Part shown: positions 1-9,290 of the stretch, piece by piece
Numbering within the stretch: position 1 is the first letter of the stretch
How the letters are laid out: each line of letters opens with the position of its first letter
Assembly: GCF_001428045.1 (NCBI RefSeq)
Contig: NZ_LMSD01000042.1
Span: 273,891 to 337,890, forward strand
From: Paenibacillus sp. Soil750
GTDB lineage: Bacteria > Bacillota > Bacilli > Paenibacillales > NBRC-103111
DNA length: 64,000 nucleotides
Direction of reading: 5' to 3'
The notes under the pieces: model-generated
Told to the model about the DNA's origin: nothing
The model's input: the letters and a program-made list of their open reading frames with translations, nothing else
The model's database searches: none
Program-made: the position numbers and the translations under genes

Positions 1-41
1 TTTCATCATAAGACTTTATTTCCTTTCACTGCTGTAATGAA

Positions 42-344
42 CTACTCGACTTCACCAATATCATGTTGGCCTACAATTAAACGAACAGGCTCCAAGAAAA
101 CACGCGTAACGGTAGGCTGCTCGATTAAATTGACTTCAATATCTTCGATCTTATAACGAATCGTCTTTCCCTCACGCTTGTCATAGACAACATCGAACTG
201 CTTCAAACCTAGTTGATGAATCAAAACGGAAGAACCAATGGAGACTGCATTCGATTCGAATTCTCCGTGTTCAAATATCACCTTGGACAAAATCTCATCA
301 TTCATATCGACAATCGTGACGTACTGGCAAAATTGGTATCTCAT
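42..344 (-). CDS. small protein of unknown function
   Basis: A 100-residue soluble protein with no membrane segment, signal peptide or motif I recognise. It is rich in valine, isoleucine and charged residues and looks like a small beta-rich domain. The start is well supported: on the minus strand a GAGGGGGAT ribosome binding site lies about 8 bases before the ATG. It stands alone at the window edge, downstream of the AEC transporter on the same strand, with about 100 bases between them. I can assign no function. Confidence 0.6.
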   Translation of the reverse strand: MRYQFCQYVTIVDMNDEILSKVIFEHGEFESNAVSIGSSVLIHQLGLKQFDVVYDKREGKTIRYKIEDIEVNLIEQPTVTRVFLEPVRLIVGQHDIGEVE

Positions 345-442
345 CGTAAAAAATCCCCCTCGAATTGGATGTATTTAGGTATATATACCCATTCGCCGAA
401 AATTGTCGATATTCCTGCTAGTTTCATGATTCCCCACAATGT

Positions 443-1363
443 TCAAATAAAATCCAACAAATAGATGACAATTGGTATCGTAAACATGCTAAATAGTGTC
501 GAAGTAAAGACTGCCTGTGAAGAAAACTCAGCCTCATTCTCATACTCAATAGCAAGGAGTACACTACTTAATGACGTAGGAACTGCGCAGGACAGAATCA
601 ACGCCTTCGCGGTCAATCCTTCAATCCCCAACATCCACACAACCAGAAAACCTAACAACGGACCTATCGCCAAGCGCAGCATATTCGACAATAATACATT
701 CGAGAACTGAAATGTCCATTTCATGGCACCAAGCTGTACGCCTAACGTCAACAACGCTGTGGCCATAAAGGCATTTGCGATGTAGTTCAACGGGATGTCG
801 ATCGAAGATGGCACAGGCACATGATAATAACGCAATAAGAGTGCTATTGGAATGGCATAAATGACAGGTAACGAAAGAATCGTTTTCATCGTCGCTTTCC
901 AAGTAGCCTTATGTGCATTTAACGTGTAAATTCCGTAAGTATTAGGGATAAGCGTCTGCATAATCATAATAACGATCTGGATAGCTAGTGTATAGGCGTT
1001 GCCGCCAAATACGGTTTGATTGAGTGGCAGCGCATAATTCGCGCTATTGTAGAAAATAACACTATTTCGCATGGCGATCCGCATGCCGCGCTGCAGCTTC
1101 TGTATGCGGATGATCACTTCAATGATTGCAAATAAAAGGCTGAAGAAAATGACAAAAAATAAAAGCACCTGCATGAGGATAGAGAGACTCATTTCGGATT
1201 CATACAGCTTTACAAAAACAAGCGCTGGCGAAAATACATAAAAGTTCAGCTTCGAGAGTGTGCGAATGTCAATTTGAAAGGCTCGATACATGGTCACACC
1301 AATCGCGATCATGATACAAATCGGAACAATATTATTAATTAAAATATACACGAAATAATTCAT
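443..1363 (-). CDS. AEC-family (auxin efflux carrier-like) permease
   Basis: A 306-residue, almost wholly hydrophobic protein with about ten predicted membrane helices, including the central GGNAYT and terminal CAVPTSLSSVLLA segments typical of the AEC family (malonate/auxin-type carriers). Family members move organic anions such as malonate or malate, but the substrate cannot be read from sequence. It begins about 40 bases after the OhrR-type regulator on the same strand, so the two are probably co-transcribed. The length matches the family. The family call is fairly sure; the substrate is unknown. Confidence 0.8.
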   Translation of the reverse strand: MNYFVYILINNIVPICIMIAIGVTMYRAFQIDIRTLSKLNFYVFSPALVFVKLYESEMSLSILMQVLLFFVIFFSLLFAIIEVIIRIQKLQRGMRIAMRNSVIFYNSANYALPLNQTVFGGNAYTLAIQIVIMIMQTLIPNTYGIYTLNAHKATWKATMKTILSLPVIYAIPIALLLRYYHVPVPSSIDIPLNYIANAFMATALLTLGVQLGAMKWTFQFSNVLLSNMLRLAIGPLLGFLVVWMLGIEGLTAKALILSCAVPTSLSSVLLAIEYENEAEFSSQAVFTSTLFSMFTIPIVIYLLDFI

Positions 1364-1403
1364 TGCAATAGCCTCAATTCATCGAGAATCCCCATGATGC
1401 TCC

Positions 1404-1844
1404 TTACATGGAGGCATTAACGCTTGTGATAATTCGTTTCAACTGCGCATTGAAATTCGCAATTTCTTCCGGTGATAAACCACTCGAAGCGAATAGTGTC
1501 TGCGGAATGCACAGCGCCTGGTCGTAGAGGGCTAGTCCGGCTTCTGTGATGCGAATAAGGACGACCCGCTCATCTTCCTGCGAACGGTTCCGAACGAGCA
1601 ATTTCTGCGCTTCCATTCTTTTCAGCATCGGGGTCAGTGTTCCGGAGTCCAGATCTAGCTTCTCACTAAGCTCCTTCACTGTGCTCTCCTTTTGCTCCCA
1701 GAGCACAAGCAGAACCAAGTATTGCGGATACGTGATACCAAGCTCCTCAAGAAAAGGGCGATACATCCGAGTGATCGCTCTGGAGCTCGCATATAGGCTG
1801 AAACAAAGCTGATTCTCCAGCTTCAAAAATTCATTACTGCTCAT
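1404..1844 (-). CDS. ohrR: OhrR-type MarR-family peroxide-sensing repressor
   Basis: A 146-residue winged-helix regulator. It carries the OhrR signature: a reactive-type cysteine at residue 14 in the NQLCFSLYASSR context, tyrosines at 28 and 39 that correspond to the partners of that cysteine in known OhrR, the recognition segment DSGTLTPMLKRME and the wing EDERV. A second cysteine at 112 could make it a two-cysteine sensor. OhrR proteins are released from DNA when organic hydroperoxides oxidise the N-terminal cysteine. No ohr peroxidase gene is next to it here; the gene downstream is an AEC transporter, so the regulon may differ from the classical one. Confidence 0.88.
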   Translation of the reverse strand: MSSNEFLKLENQLCFSLYASSRAITRMYRPFLEELGITYPQYLVLLVLWEQKESTVKELSEKLDLDSGTLTPMLKRMEAQKLLVRNRSQEDERVVLIRITEAGLALYDQALCIPQTLFASSGLSPEEIANFNAQLKRIITSVNASM

Positions 1845-1923
1845 AGTCGTTTCCTTTCCTCCGTCATATTGTGAACAATCGATTTGCTTCCAATTTAAAC
1901 AAAAAGTCTCCGACTGTCAATAC

Positions 1924-1968
1924 AAAACGCGGATGAGCACCCATCCATCGGGCACACATCCGCGTTTT
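1924..1968 (-). terminator. rho-independent terminator after the Lpl-type lipoprotein gene
   Basis: Inverted repeat AAAACGCGGATG (1924-1935) and CATCCGCGTTTT (1957-1968), with a small inner CCC/GGG pairing. Read on the minus strand the stem ends in a T run just after the stop codon of the solute-binding protein gene. The hairpin could also act on the opposite strand. Confidence 0.8.
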
Positions 1969-1977
1969 CAAGTTTAC

Positions 1978-3570
1978 TTATTTAATATTTTGACTTTTCA
2001 CATACTCCAACCATTGTTTCTTGTATTCAGCTTGGATTTTATCAAGTCCTGCTACTTTGGCTTTTTCCATAAATGTTTTCAATCCGCCTTCAACATCCGC
2101 AACGAGACCTGCTTCAAGAGGATACAGATATTGTTTCTCCACTTGCTCTAATGCCGCTCTTTCTGCTTGATAGCTCGTGTAGTCTTCTGCAAAGCCTGTG
2201 TATTTATCAGGTGTTGCAATTTTATCCAGATCAGTGAAGATCTTTTTCACGCCATCGTATCCTTTATCAAATAACATAAACTCAGGATTTCTCCATGCCC
2301 AGCCCTGCATAGCTTCTCTAGGGAAACCATTGCTGTTCGTGTCACCGATCATGGTGTAGTAACCATTATCAACGGTGTAGTTTTTGCCTAAGATACCGTA
2401 TTCAGTCAACTGATTATACGTTTTGTCTGTTACCATTTTTTCGTAAAAGGCAAGTGCACGCTCAGCGTTTTTACTGCTTTTTGGAATCGCAAAGCCATTG
2501 TGGATCGGGTGAACCGGCTCAGCATGACCTTTAATCATGGGTGCTGGGTAGTACTCAAGCTTCCAGTCTGGGTGTGTAGAAGCAATTTTCAACTTTTGAT
2601 CATTGAAGCGGCTAGGGTTATCTCCTAGATTGGCTGCTGCTTTACCGCTTGTAATCAAATCCGTCATTGCATCTTTCGTGTTCAAAACGTTCTTCGTAAT
2701 GTAGCCGGCATCCTGCCATTTTTTCATCGCTTTCAGCTCATTTAAGTGCTCAGCAGACCCCCAGTACAAGCTAACCTCTGATGGCGTTTTATATCCAATG
2801 TTTAACCCATAAGGAACGGCTCCAATGGGATCGATGGTTAAGTTTTTGTATTGATCAGATAGACTGCCTTTTACATCACTATTCGCTGCCAATGGTACCA
2901 TGTCAGGTACATTTTTCTTAATTCCAGCTAGATACGCTTCGAAATTAGCAAGGGAATCCGGTTTCGGCAAATTGAATTTCTCTCTGAGATCTTCACGCCA
3001 GATAAACCCTGTCGTTACGTATTCTTTATAAGTGGCAGGAACGGTGTAGATTTTGCCATCAATTTTGACAGCTTCCCACATGTCCTTTGGTACGAAGCTA
3101 TTCAATTTAGGCGCTGCTTTCGGAAGCAACTCATCCAGTGCTAGGAAAGCTCCTTTTTTGGCATAGGATTGGTATTGCGTCCACTCTGCTGTGAAGATCA
3201 AATCAACCGCTTGGCCGGAAGATAATAATAACTTATATTTCTGATCCCAATCCGTCCACGTTGTGAAATTGAATTTAACCGTCGCGTTCAGATCCTTCAA
3301 GGCTAGCTTATTAATTTCTTCCTCAATGACTGGAAGATCCTTCGGTGCAGGTCCTAACATATAGAATTGCAATTCTACTTTCTTCGATGTGTCTATTCCT
3401 GCTGGCTTAGCTGTAGCCGCTGCTGCTGTAGTTTCTGGTGCTTTCGTTGCTGCTGCTGCGGAAGGGCTTGGCGAACTTGTGGACGTGGAACTGCTACACC
3501 CTGCAACAACGGAACCGGCAAGCGCTAATGCCATTGACACACTGTACATCTTTTTCGCATTACTTTTCAT
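1978..3570 (-). CDS. LplA-like extracellular solute-binding lipoprotein
   Basis: A 530-residue ABC importer binding protein. Residues 1-25 form a lipoprotein signal ending in GSVVAGC, so Cys25 is the lipidated residue, followed by a low-complexity Ser/Thr/Ala/Pro linker to about residue 58. The rest is a family 1 binding-protein fold of the length usual for LplA/YtcQ-type proteins of Paenibacillus, which bind oligosaccharides, often plant polysaccharide fragments. It lies upstream of two permease genes in reverse order of translation, separated by about 80 bases. No ATPase gene is present, so a shared MsmX-type ATPase probably energises it. The substrate is unknown. Confidence 0.9.
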   Translation of the reverse strand: MKSNAKKMYSVSMALALAGSVVAGCSSSTSTSSPSPSAAAATKAPETTAAAATAKPAGIDTSKKVELQFYMLGPAPKDLPVIEEEINKLALKDLNATVKFNFTTWTDWDQKYKLLLSSGQAVDLIFTAEWTQYQSYAKKGAFLALDELLPKAAPKLNSFVPKDMWEAVKIDGKIYTVPATYKEYVTTGFIWREDLREKFNLPKPDSLANFEAYLAGIKKNVPDMVPLAANSDVKGSLSDQYKNLTIDPIGAVPYGLNIGYKTPSEVSLYWGSAEHLNELKAMKKWQDAGYITKNVLNTKDAMTDLITSGKAAANLGDNPSRFNDQKLKIASTHPDWKLEYYPAPMIKGHAEPVHPIHNGFAIPKSSKNAERALAFYEKMVTDKTYNQLTEYGILGKNYTVDNGYYTMIGDTNSNGFPREAMQGWAWRNPEFMLFDKGYDGVKKIFTDLDKIATPDKYTGFAEDYTSYQAERAALEQVEKQYLYPLEAGLVADVEGGLKTFMEKAKVAGLDKIQAEYKKQWLEYVKSQNIK

Positions 3571-3649
3571 GTAAATCCTCCCTTTATTTATGCATAATTT
3601 AATAGGTCAAACCATCTATGTTAGCTGACGGAATAACTCCGTTACAGTT

Positions 3650-4540
3650 CTAACCTTTTACAGCGCCTATGGTTAGGCCTTTAACGAAAAATCGTTGAAC
3701 GAATGGATACAGGAATAAAATCGGGCCAGTTACGATAATAGCCATTGCTAGTTTGGTAGATTCCGATGGAATGTCCTGACTCATCGTTACTCCCGTACTG
3801 ACACCCAGCTGTGAAACCGCAGCAGCCGTATTAATGATGTTATACAAGAAATACTGCAGCTCGTATTTATTCTGATCATTAATGAAGAGCGATGTCGAAA
3901 ACCAGCTGTTCCAATAATGTAAAGCCAGGAATAATCCAACAGTGGCAATCCCAGGCATAGCTAGCGGAAGAACAACACGGTAATAAATCGTGAAGTCATT
4001 CGCGCCGTCAATCTTCGAAGACTCTGTTAACTCTTCTGGAATAGATGACTTAATGAAGCTGCGCATCAATATAATAAGGAAGGGAGACATGAGCCCTGGG
4101 AAAATCAGTGCAGCGTACGTATCTGTTAACTGCAGATATTTCGTCATCATGATGTACCAAGGGACAAGGCCACCACCGAAAAGCGTAGTAAAGTAAATAT
4201 AGAAGGAAAGCTTATTCCTATATTTAAAATCTTTCCTTTGCAGCACGTAACCGGCCATCGTCATCATGAACAACCCTAGCGCCGTCCCGACCACCGTCAC
4301 AAAGATCGTAACCCCGTAAGCTGTTAATACTTTTTCAGGGAATGTTAGAACCGCCTTGTAGGCTGTCAATGAAAAGACACTCGGTATGAGGTGATATCCA
4401 TCTCGTATAATGGATTCATTATCCGTTAGTGAACCAGAAATGATGAGAAGGAAGGGAAACAAACAGATCACAGAAAATGCGATAATGACAAGATAGGCAA
4501 TAATGTTGAATGTAACGGAATCAATTCCTCTGGTACGCAA
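3650..4540 (-). CDS. carbohydrate ABC importer permease, LplC/YtcP type
   Basis: A 296-residue integral membrane protein with six predicted helices and the ATPase-contact EAA loop (ELTESSKIDGAN near residue 190). It is the MalG/LplC-side permease of the importer with the lipoprotein downstream and the LplB-type permease 13 bases upstream. The translation order is LplB type, LplC type, binding protein. Coupling by close spacing supports one transporter. The C-terminal GLTIGAVKG is typical of this family. Confidence in the type is high; the sugar is not known. Confidence 0.92.
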   Translation of the reverse strand: MRTRGIDSVTFNIIAYLVIIAFSVICLFPFLLIISGSLTDNESIIRDGYHLIPSVFSLTAYKAVLTFPEKVLTAYGVTIFVTVVGTALGLFMMTMAGYVLQRKDFKYRNKLSFYIYFTTLFGGGLVPWYIMMTKYLQLTDTYAALIFPGLMSPFLIILMRSFIKSSIPEELTESSKIDGANDFTIYYRVVLPLAMPGIATVGLFLALHYWNSWFSTSLFINDQNKYELQYFLYNIINTAAAVSQLGVSTGVTMSQDIPSESTKLAMAIIVTGPILFLYPFVQRFFVKGLTIGAVKG

Positions 4541-4553
4541 GTGCAGTCACCTC

Positions 4554-5528
4554 CTAGAAAAGTGCATATTCATCATTTGATTTTTTAATCAGATAGTTCA
4601 CAGTCATAATAAGTACAAAACCGAAGATCGACTGGAACAATCCCGCTGAAGTCGCCATCCCGATGTCAAACGTAACCTTCAAAGAGCGGAAAACGTAAGT
4701 ATCCAAGATATCGGTTGCATTGTATAAGATCCCGTTATTCCCAATTAATTGGTAGAAGAGATCGAATTGACCTTTCATAATGCTGCCTAGTGCGAATAAC
4801 AGCAATATAATGAAGGTAGGCTTTAGCATTGGAATCGTTATGTACCAAATCCGTTGAAAGATGTTCGCGCCATCAATCGTTGCCGCTTCGTAATACTCAT
4901 CACTAATGCCTGTTATCGTGGCGAGATAGATCACCATCGTGTAGCCCACATTCTTCCATACATAGAACATAATCAGCAGAAAAACCCATGAAGAAGGTGT
5001 GTTATAGATGTCTACCGGGTTAGACCCCCAGGATTTAAGTGTCGTATTTACAAAGCCAGTATCATAATTAAACATGTTGTAAGCGATTGCGTTCAGGAGA
5101 ACAAATGAAATAAAATAAGGTAAGAACATCACGGATTGCGTAAGTTTCTTGAAAAACTTCCCTGTCATTTCACTTAATAGGATGGCGCAAAAGATGGCTG
5201 TCGCATTTAAGAACACGATAAATGCCAGATTGTAAGCAACCGTATTCCGCGTTAACGTCCACAGCACACCTGATTTCCATAAGAATTCGAAATTCGCAAG
5301 TCCTACAAATGGACTTCCGAAAAGTCCCCCATTAAAATCAAACCGGGTAAATGCGAAGTAGATCCCAACCATCGGTACGTACGAATTAATAAAGAAGAAA
5401 ATCAATGTTGGCGCTATCATGAGAAACAACAATTTATTTTTGTTTAACTCATAGAAAAACCCTTTCTTCCGGATCATGCTGGTAAACCTCCCTGCGTTAA
5501 TATGTCCTGTTATCTTGTCGGTTGCCAT
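4554..5528 (-). CDS. carbohydrate ABC importer permease, LplB/YteP type
   Basis: A 324-residue protein with a cytoplasmic N-terminus, about six membrane helices and the EAA loop (EYYEAATIDGAN, near residue 210). It is the MalF-side permease and the first gene of the lplB-lplC-lplA-like operon. It is divergent from the AraC-family membrane regulator at 5748; such regulators often control the adjacent importer. The intergenic region of 219 bases should hold both promoters. Confidence 0.92.
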   Translation of the reverse strand: MATDKITGHINAGRFTSMIRKKGFFYELNKNKLLFLMIAPTLIFFFINSYVPMVGIYFAFTRFDFNGGLFGSPFVGLANFEFLWKSGVLWTLTRNTVAYNLAFIVFLNATAIFCAILLSEMTGKFFKKLTQSVMFLPYFISFVLLNAIAYNMFNYDTGFVNTTLKSWGSNPVDIYNTPSSWVFLLIMFYVWKNVGYTMVIYLATITGISDEYYEAATIDGANIFQRIWYITIPMLKPTFIILLLFALGSIMKGQFDLFYQLIGNNGILYNATDILDTYVFRSLKVTFDIGMATSAGLFQSIFGFVLIMTVNYLIKKSNDEYALF

Positions 5529-5692
5529 ACTCGAATTATAGACAGAATCGTTCCGTCAAGGATACTGAAGATCTGCTAACATTTATGAACGAACCCACCC
5601 AAAACCGTCTAAACGGCATATGCACAATGTAAACTTTCATGGAGAATTCGGCGTTTATAGTGCTTTTTCAGCCCTTGAGATCTCCGATTCCA

Positions 5693-5721
5693 TTGCAAGC
5701 CGAATAAAGTTGGGATATACT
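5693..5721 (+). promoter_or_regulatory. predicted sigma-A promoter of the AraC-family regulator
   Basis: TTGCAA (5693-5698) and TATACT (5716-5721) are separated by 17 bases, close to the sigma-A consensus. They are followed by a ribosome binding site AAGGGGGA (5732-5739) and the TTG start at 5748. The leader would be only about 20 bases. Confidence 0.6.
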
Positions 5722-5747
5722 TTTTTTACCTAAGGGGGACGGATAAC

Positions 5748-8033
5748 TTGATACTTCGAAATCAAGAGAGCAAATTTATGTATCGCAACATACTTCTCAG
5801 TATTGTTTTATCCATTGTCATTACCTTGCTTGTCTCCTCTACGATTCTTTATGTCAACTTCGACAATATTGCGCTGAAGCAAGTGTATGAATCCGACTCC
5901 AACTCCTTGCTCCAAACCAGTCAAGAAATTCGGACGATAACAGAGACTGCAACCTCCCTGTCTTTTCAAATTTATCGTGATTTCGTCATCAGTAAATTGT
6001 TGTTTTACGATAAACCAGATATTTATGATGTCCAAGGCAGCATGGCTCAATTGAATTTATATCGGCTAGCAATGCCATTTATTGATTCCATTTATGTGTA
6101 TAACGGAAACTCAGAGCTTTTCTACGTCAGCTCGAATAACTTTCAGAGCGGCATCCAAACAAAAGCCAATCTTGGCGACCCTGGCATGGTCGATATCCTC
6201 GATCATTTTCAGGATTACATTCCTTTCTTACCGATTCCAAGAACCTTCAAGTCAACTAATGTAAGCTCACTCCAAACCACAACTGTCGGGATCTATTCCT
6301 ATTTGTGCTATGATGCCATCAATTTGAATAATTCTTTGAATTCAGCCGTTGTCGTCAATATCTCAGAGTCCTTCTTCAATAAGTCATTGAAAAAAATCGC
6401 AAACAATCGGGCAAGCAACGAATTTATTATTAATAAAGAAGGCGTTCTGATCTCCACAGATGGATCCAATCCTGTACTTTCCAATTATGCAGATAAAGGC
6501 TACATCCAGAAAATTATCGCTAATGCTTCTTCACCGGGTTATTTGGTCGATAACGTCAATGAGAATAAGTCTTTGATTTCGTATACAGCTCCTGATTCTC
6601 TAGGATGGCGTTACGTTCGCACAACCCCTTACACCATTATCACAAAAGAGATCAGAGACATGCGTCTCAAAACCATTTATATCTCACTTAGCATTCTTCT
6701 ACTCGGGCTGCTCATTTCGTTCTTCATGTCCAAACGATTATTCGGTCCAATTGATAAGGTCATTCGAAGCTTAAAAACGTTAGAAATAGAAAAGCGTGAC
6801 AACCTGCAAATTTTACGACAAAATTTCCTGAGAAATATTATGTTGGGCAGAGATGCCTACCACCCTCAGGCATTGAAATCGAAATTATCCTATTTCGGAT
6901 CCAAAATCACCATTGATCATCCGGCTCTACTTCTCATGGTTAAAATTGATAAATATGAAGAAAACATTCGAACTTATAAAGATCAACTTACCTTATTACG
7001 CTATGCCATCATGAATATCGGTACCGAAATCAGCGCCTCCACCTTTCACGCGGAAGGCATCGATATGGGAGATGACCATATTTTGTTGCTTCTCTCTGCG
7101 AAAGAAACGGACTTCACATGGGAACCTGTACATTTCACTGAGTTACTTCTAAATATGCAAGCATCCATTTCTTCCTTCATTAAATTATCCGTATCGATTA
7201 CAGTAAGCCCGCTCCAAGACGAAGCGATACCGTGTTTCCAGCTCTATAAGCAACTGCTCGAGGCCTCTTACCATCGTTTATTTAGAGGACATGGCTGCAT
7301 CATTTGGTCAGATGAAATCATTGCGTACCGCACCAAGGAGTACAAATTCCCATCTCAGAAGGAAAAACAACTCGTCGATTGCCTCATGACAGGCGATTCG
7401 GAAGAGGCCGAACTGCTTTATACCGACATCGTGAATGAAACATCACTATATCCTTACACGGTCGTCCACTTGGCCATCTCCCACCTCACCTTAACCGTTA
7501 ATAATGTACTAACAACGATTAACAAGAATAATGCGCTAGCCTTCCCCCTTTATTTGGATGCTGCTGTCGCTTCTCTGACCCACGTCGAGACCATTGAAGA
7601 AATTAACGCGCAGTTCATTGACGTATTCAAGCAGCTTCAGAAAAAACTCGATGAGAAAAGAAGCTCTAAGCATGTGGAGCTGATCAAGAAAATGAACGAC
7701 ATCATTGATCGGGATTATGCGAATCAGAACTTGTCGCTTAACTCGATTGCCGATGAACTCGCGATGTCTTCCATTTATATTAGCCGGTTGTACAAACAGC
7801 ACACGATGGCTGCCATTACCGATGTGATTCAAGATGTGCGGATGAGCAAATCCAAAGATTTGCTTTTAAACTCTTCACTTTCCGTTGCTGAAATTGCGGA
7901 GAAGACAGGCTTTACGAGCGACTCTTATTTCTATCGTTTATTTAAAAAGTATAATGGGATTACACCGAATGATTTCCGCAAACAACTCAAATATGAGAAT
8001 ACGCTCCAACAGAAAGGAATTGAAGAACGATGA
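5748..8033 (+). CDS. membrane-anchored AraC-family transcriptional regulator
   Basis: A 761-residue regulator with a membrane helix near residues 13-35, an extracytoplasmic sensor region (Cache-like, about 36-305), a second helix near 308-327, a cytoplasmic linker, and an AraC-type double helix-turn-helix at the C-terminus (about 640-745, with LSLNSIADELAMSSIYISRL and AEIAEKTGFTSDSYFYRLFK). The start is TTG, supported by AAGGGGGA 8 bases upstream. Proteins of this layout in Paenibacillus sense extracellular sugars and switch on adjacent importers, which fits the divergent Lpl-type operon. Unusually, its stop codon overlaps the start of an isoprenoid-synthase-like gene by 4 bases, so the two are probably translated together. 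Confidence 0.9.
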   Translation: MILRNQESKFMYRNILLSIVLSIVITLLVSSTILYVNFDNIALKQVYESDSNSLLQTSQEIRTITETATSLSFQIYRDFVISKLLFYDKPDIYDVQGSMAQLNLYRLAMPFIDSIYVYNGNSELFYVSSNNFQSGIQTKANLGDPGMVDILDHFQDYIPFLPIPRTFKSTNVSSLQTTTVGIYSYLCYDAINLNNSLNSAVVVNISESFFNKSLKKIANNRASNEFIINKEGVLISTDGSNPVLSNYADKGYIQKIIANASSPGYLVDNVNENKSLISYTAPDSLGWRYVRTTPYTIITKEIRDMRLKTIYISLSILLLGLLISFFMSKRLFGPIDKVIRSLKTLEIEKRDNLQILRQNFLRNIMLGRDAYHPQALKSKLSYFGSKITIDHPALLLMVKIDKYEENIRTYKDQLTLLRYAIMNIGTEISASTFHAEGIDMGDDHILLLLSAKETDFTWEPVHFTELLLNMQASISSFIKLSVSITVSPLQDEAIPCFQLYKQLLEASYHRLFRGHGCIIWSDEIIAYRTKEYKFPSQKEKQLVDCLMTGDSEEAELLYTDIVNETSLYPYTVVHLAISHLTLTVNNVLTTINKNNALAFPLYLDAAVASLTHVETIEEINAQFIDVFKQLQKKLDEKRSSKHVELIKKMNDIIDRDYANQNLSLNSIADELAMSSIYISRLYKQHTMAAITDVIQDVRMSKSKDLLLNSSLSVAEIAEKTGFTSDSYFYRLFKKYNGITPNDFRKQLKYENTLQQKGIEER

Positions 8034-8968
8034 ATTGGCTCCATGATCACAAGAATCAATTACATCTTATTTTTGCAGAAGCAAAGGATGCTGTACGCCA
8101 ATTCCCTTCTCCATTGGACCAGCTAGGTCTTACCTATTTAGCTAAGTTTGATCCCACTCAAGAAGGTAGCAGCAAGAATTATATTTGTTATCTTCTTCCG
8201 TATTGGATGAAAGACATCTGCAAGCTGCCTGCAGAATCGTTTAACAAGCTTTCTCTAGCGAATATCTTTGTCATGCTGTACTATTTCATACAAGATGATA
8301 TTATGGACGCTAACAAAGGCGAACACGCAAGCAAGCTGCCACTCGCCAACTTATTCCATGTCCAATTCCTCTCGATTTATCGAGAGCTATTCCCTTCAGA
8401 TTCCCCCTTCTGGGACTATTACGAAACCTATATCCTAGAATGGTCGAAAAGTGTCACAAATGAACGACAATCCGATTATTTCCATGAGGACAAATTTCAA
8501 ATTGCCAAGAAAGCTAGTCCAGTTAAAAATGCCAGTACAGGGGCATTACTACTTGCCAACCAAGATGATCTCATCCCTGTAGTTACCAATGCCGTTGAAC
8601 AAACACTTGTAACCCTTCAAATGTTAGATGACTGGTCAGACTGGGAAGAGGATCTCGTAGATGGATCATATAATTGCTTAATCGCATCTATCCGCAAGCA
8701 ATTACAGCTTTCGACAGTAGATACACTAACGCCTGAAATGATTAAGCAGCAACTCTATGTCCATGACTTCTTCGCCGATTACGGAAAGACTGCTGACTCT
8801 CATCACGAGCACCTGCTAACCTTGTCAGTAGGCATGGAGCAACTGTTTGCCTTCCATGATTCTCTCGTGCAAAATATCCATCGGGTAGCCCAAGAAATCA
8901 AAGAGCGAAGGGCGACTTTAGTCTCTGGTGGGTTCTACTATTTTTTGTCTAATTCTGATAGATTTTGA
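8030..8968 (+). CDS. class I isoprenoid-synthase-like protein, possibly a ComQ-like peptide prenyltransferase
   Basis: A 312-residue soluble, mostly helical protein. It has two aspartate-rich motifs placed as in class I isoprenoid synthases: DDIMD (residues 89-93, helix context LYYFIQDDIMD) and DDWSDWEED (200-208, context LQMLDDWSDWEED). In this family such motifs bind magnesium and the diphosphate of a prenyl donor. The overall length and the QDDIMD motif recall ComQ, which prenylates a tryptophan of ComX. The ATG overlaps the stop of the AraC-family gene (ATGA), and an NHLP-leader peptide gene follows 74 bases later. Whether the product is a free terpenoid or a prenylated peptide is inference. 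I rate the fold likely and the peptide role plausible. Confidence 0.75.
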   Translation: MNWLHDHKNQLHLIFAEAKDAVRQFPSPLDQLGLTYLAKFDPTQEGSSKNYICYLLPYWMKDICKLPAESFNKLSLANIFVMLYYFIQDDIMDANKGEHASKLPLANLFHVQFLSIYRELFPSDSPFWDYYETYILEWSKSVTNERQSDYFHEDKFQIAKKASPVKNASTGALLLANQDDLIPVVTNAVEQTLVTLQMLDDWSDWEEDLVDGSYNCLIASIRKQLQLSTVDTLTPEMIKQQLYVHDFFADYGKTADSHHEHLLTLSVGMEQLFAFHDSLVQNIHRVAQEIKERRATLVSGGFYYFLSNSDRF

Positions 8969-8988
8969 TAGATTAATAGATATGATCG

Positions 8989-8997
8989 TGGTATACT
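8989..8997 (+). promoter_or_regulatory. extended -10 promoter candidate for the NHLP peptide gene
   Basis: The sequence TGGTATACT reads as a TGn extended -10 element just after the stop of the synthase-like gene. There is no good -35 box; the upstream bases are AT-rich with repeated GATAGATT. It would give the peptide gene its own transcript with a leader of about 40 bases, besides any read-through from 5693. Confidence 0.45.
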
Positions 8998-9042
8998 TTT
9001 ATTTGTAGGAAAAATTACCCAAATGACTAGGAGTGAATACAA

Positions 9043-9282
9043 ATGTCCACAAATGATAGCGTAAAAGCCAAAATTATTCAAAAAGCTTGGGAAGATGAAG
9101 CCTTTAAACAACAACTTCTAGCCAACCCGAAAGCAGCGCTGAAACAAGCATTTAACATTACACTCCCAGACGACATCAAAGTCAAAGCTGTTGAAGAAAC
9201 TTCGACAGAATTCGTTCTAGTAATCCCTACAAATCCATCTAAGATTCTTGTTACATCTGATGCCGTAGCAGCAGTTTGGTAA
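9043..9282 (+). CDS. NHLP-leader RiPP-type precursor peptide ending in tryptophan
   Basis: A 79-residue peptide. Residues 5-65 match the nitrile hydratase alpha-like leader (NHLP) pattern: a helical KAWEDEAFKQQLLANPKAAL, a short LPDDIKVKAVEET strand and FVLVIPTNP. NHLP leaders normally continue into an acidic helix and a Gly-Gly cleavage site before the core; here only SKILVTSDAVAAVW follows, there is no double glycine, and Trp79 is the last residue. A ribosome binding site AGGAGTG precedes the ATG. It follows a ComQ-like enzyme and ends at a terminator shared with a convergent kinase gene. I infer a secreted or signalling peptide; the modification and the cleavage site are unknown. A degenerate or regulatory NHLP protein is the alternative. 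Confidence 0.8.
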   Translation: MSTNDSVKAKIIQKAWEDEAFKQQLLANPKAALKQAFNITLPDDIKVKAVEETSTEFVLVIPTNPSKILVTSDAVAAVW

Positions 9283-9290
9283 AATAAAAT

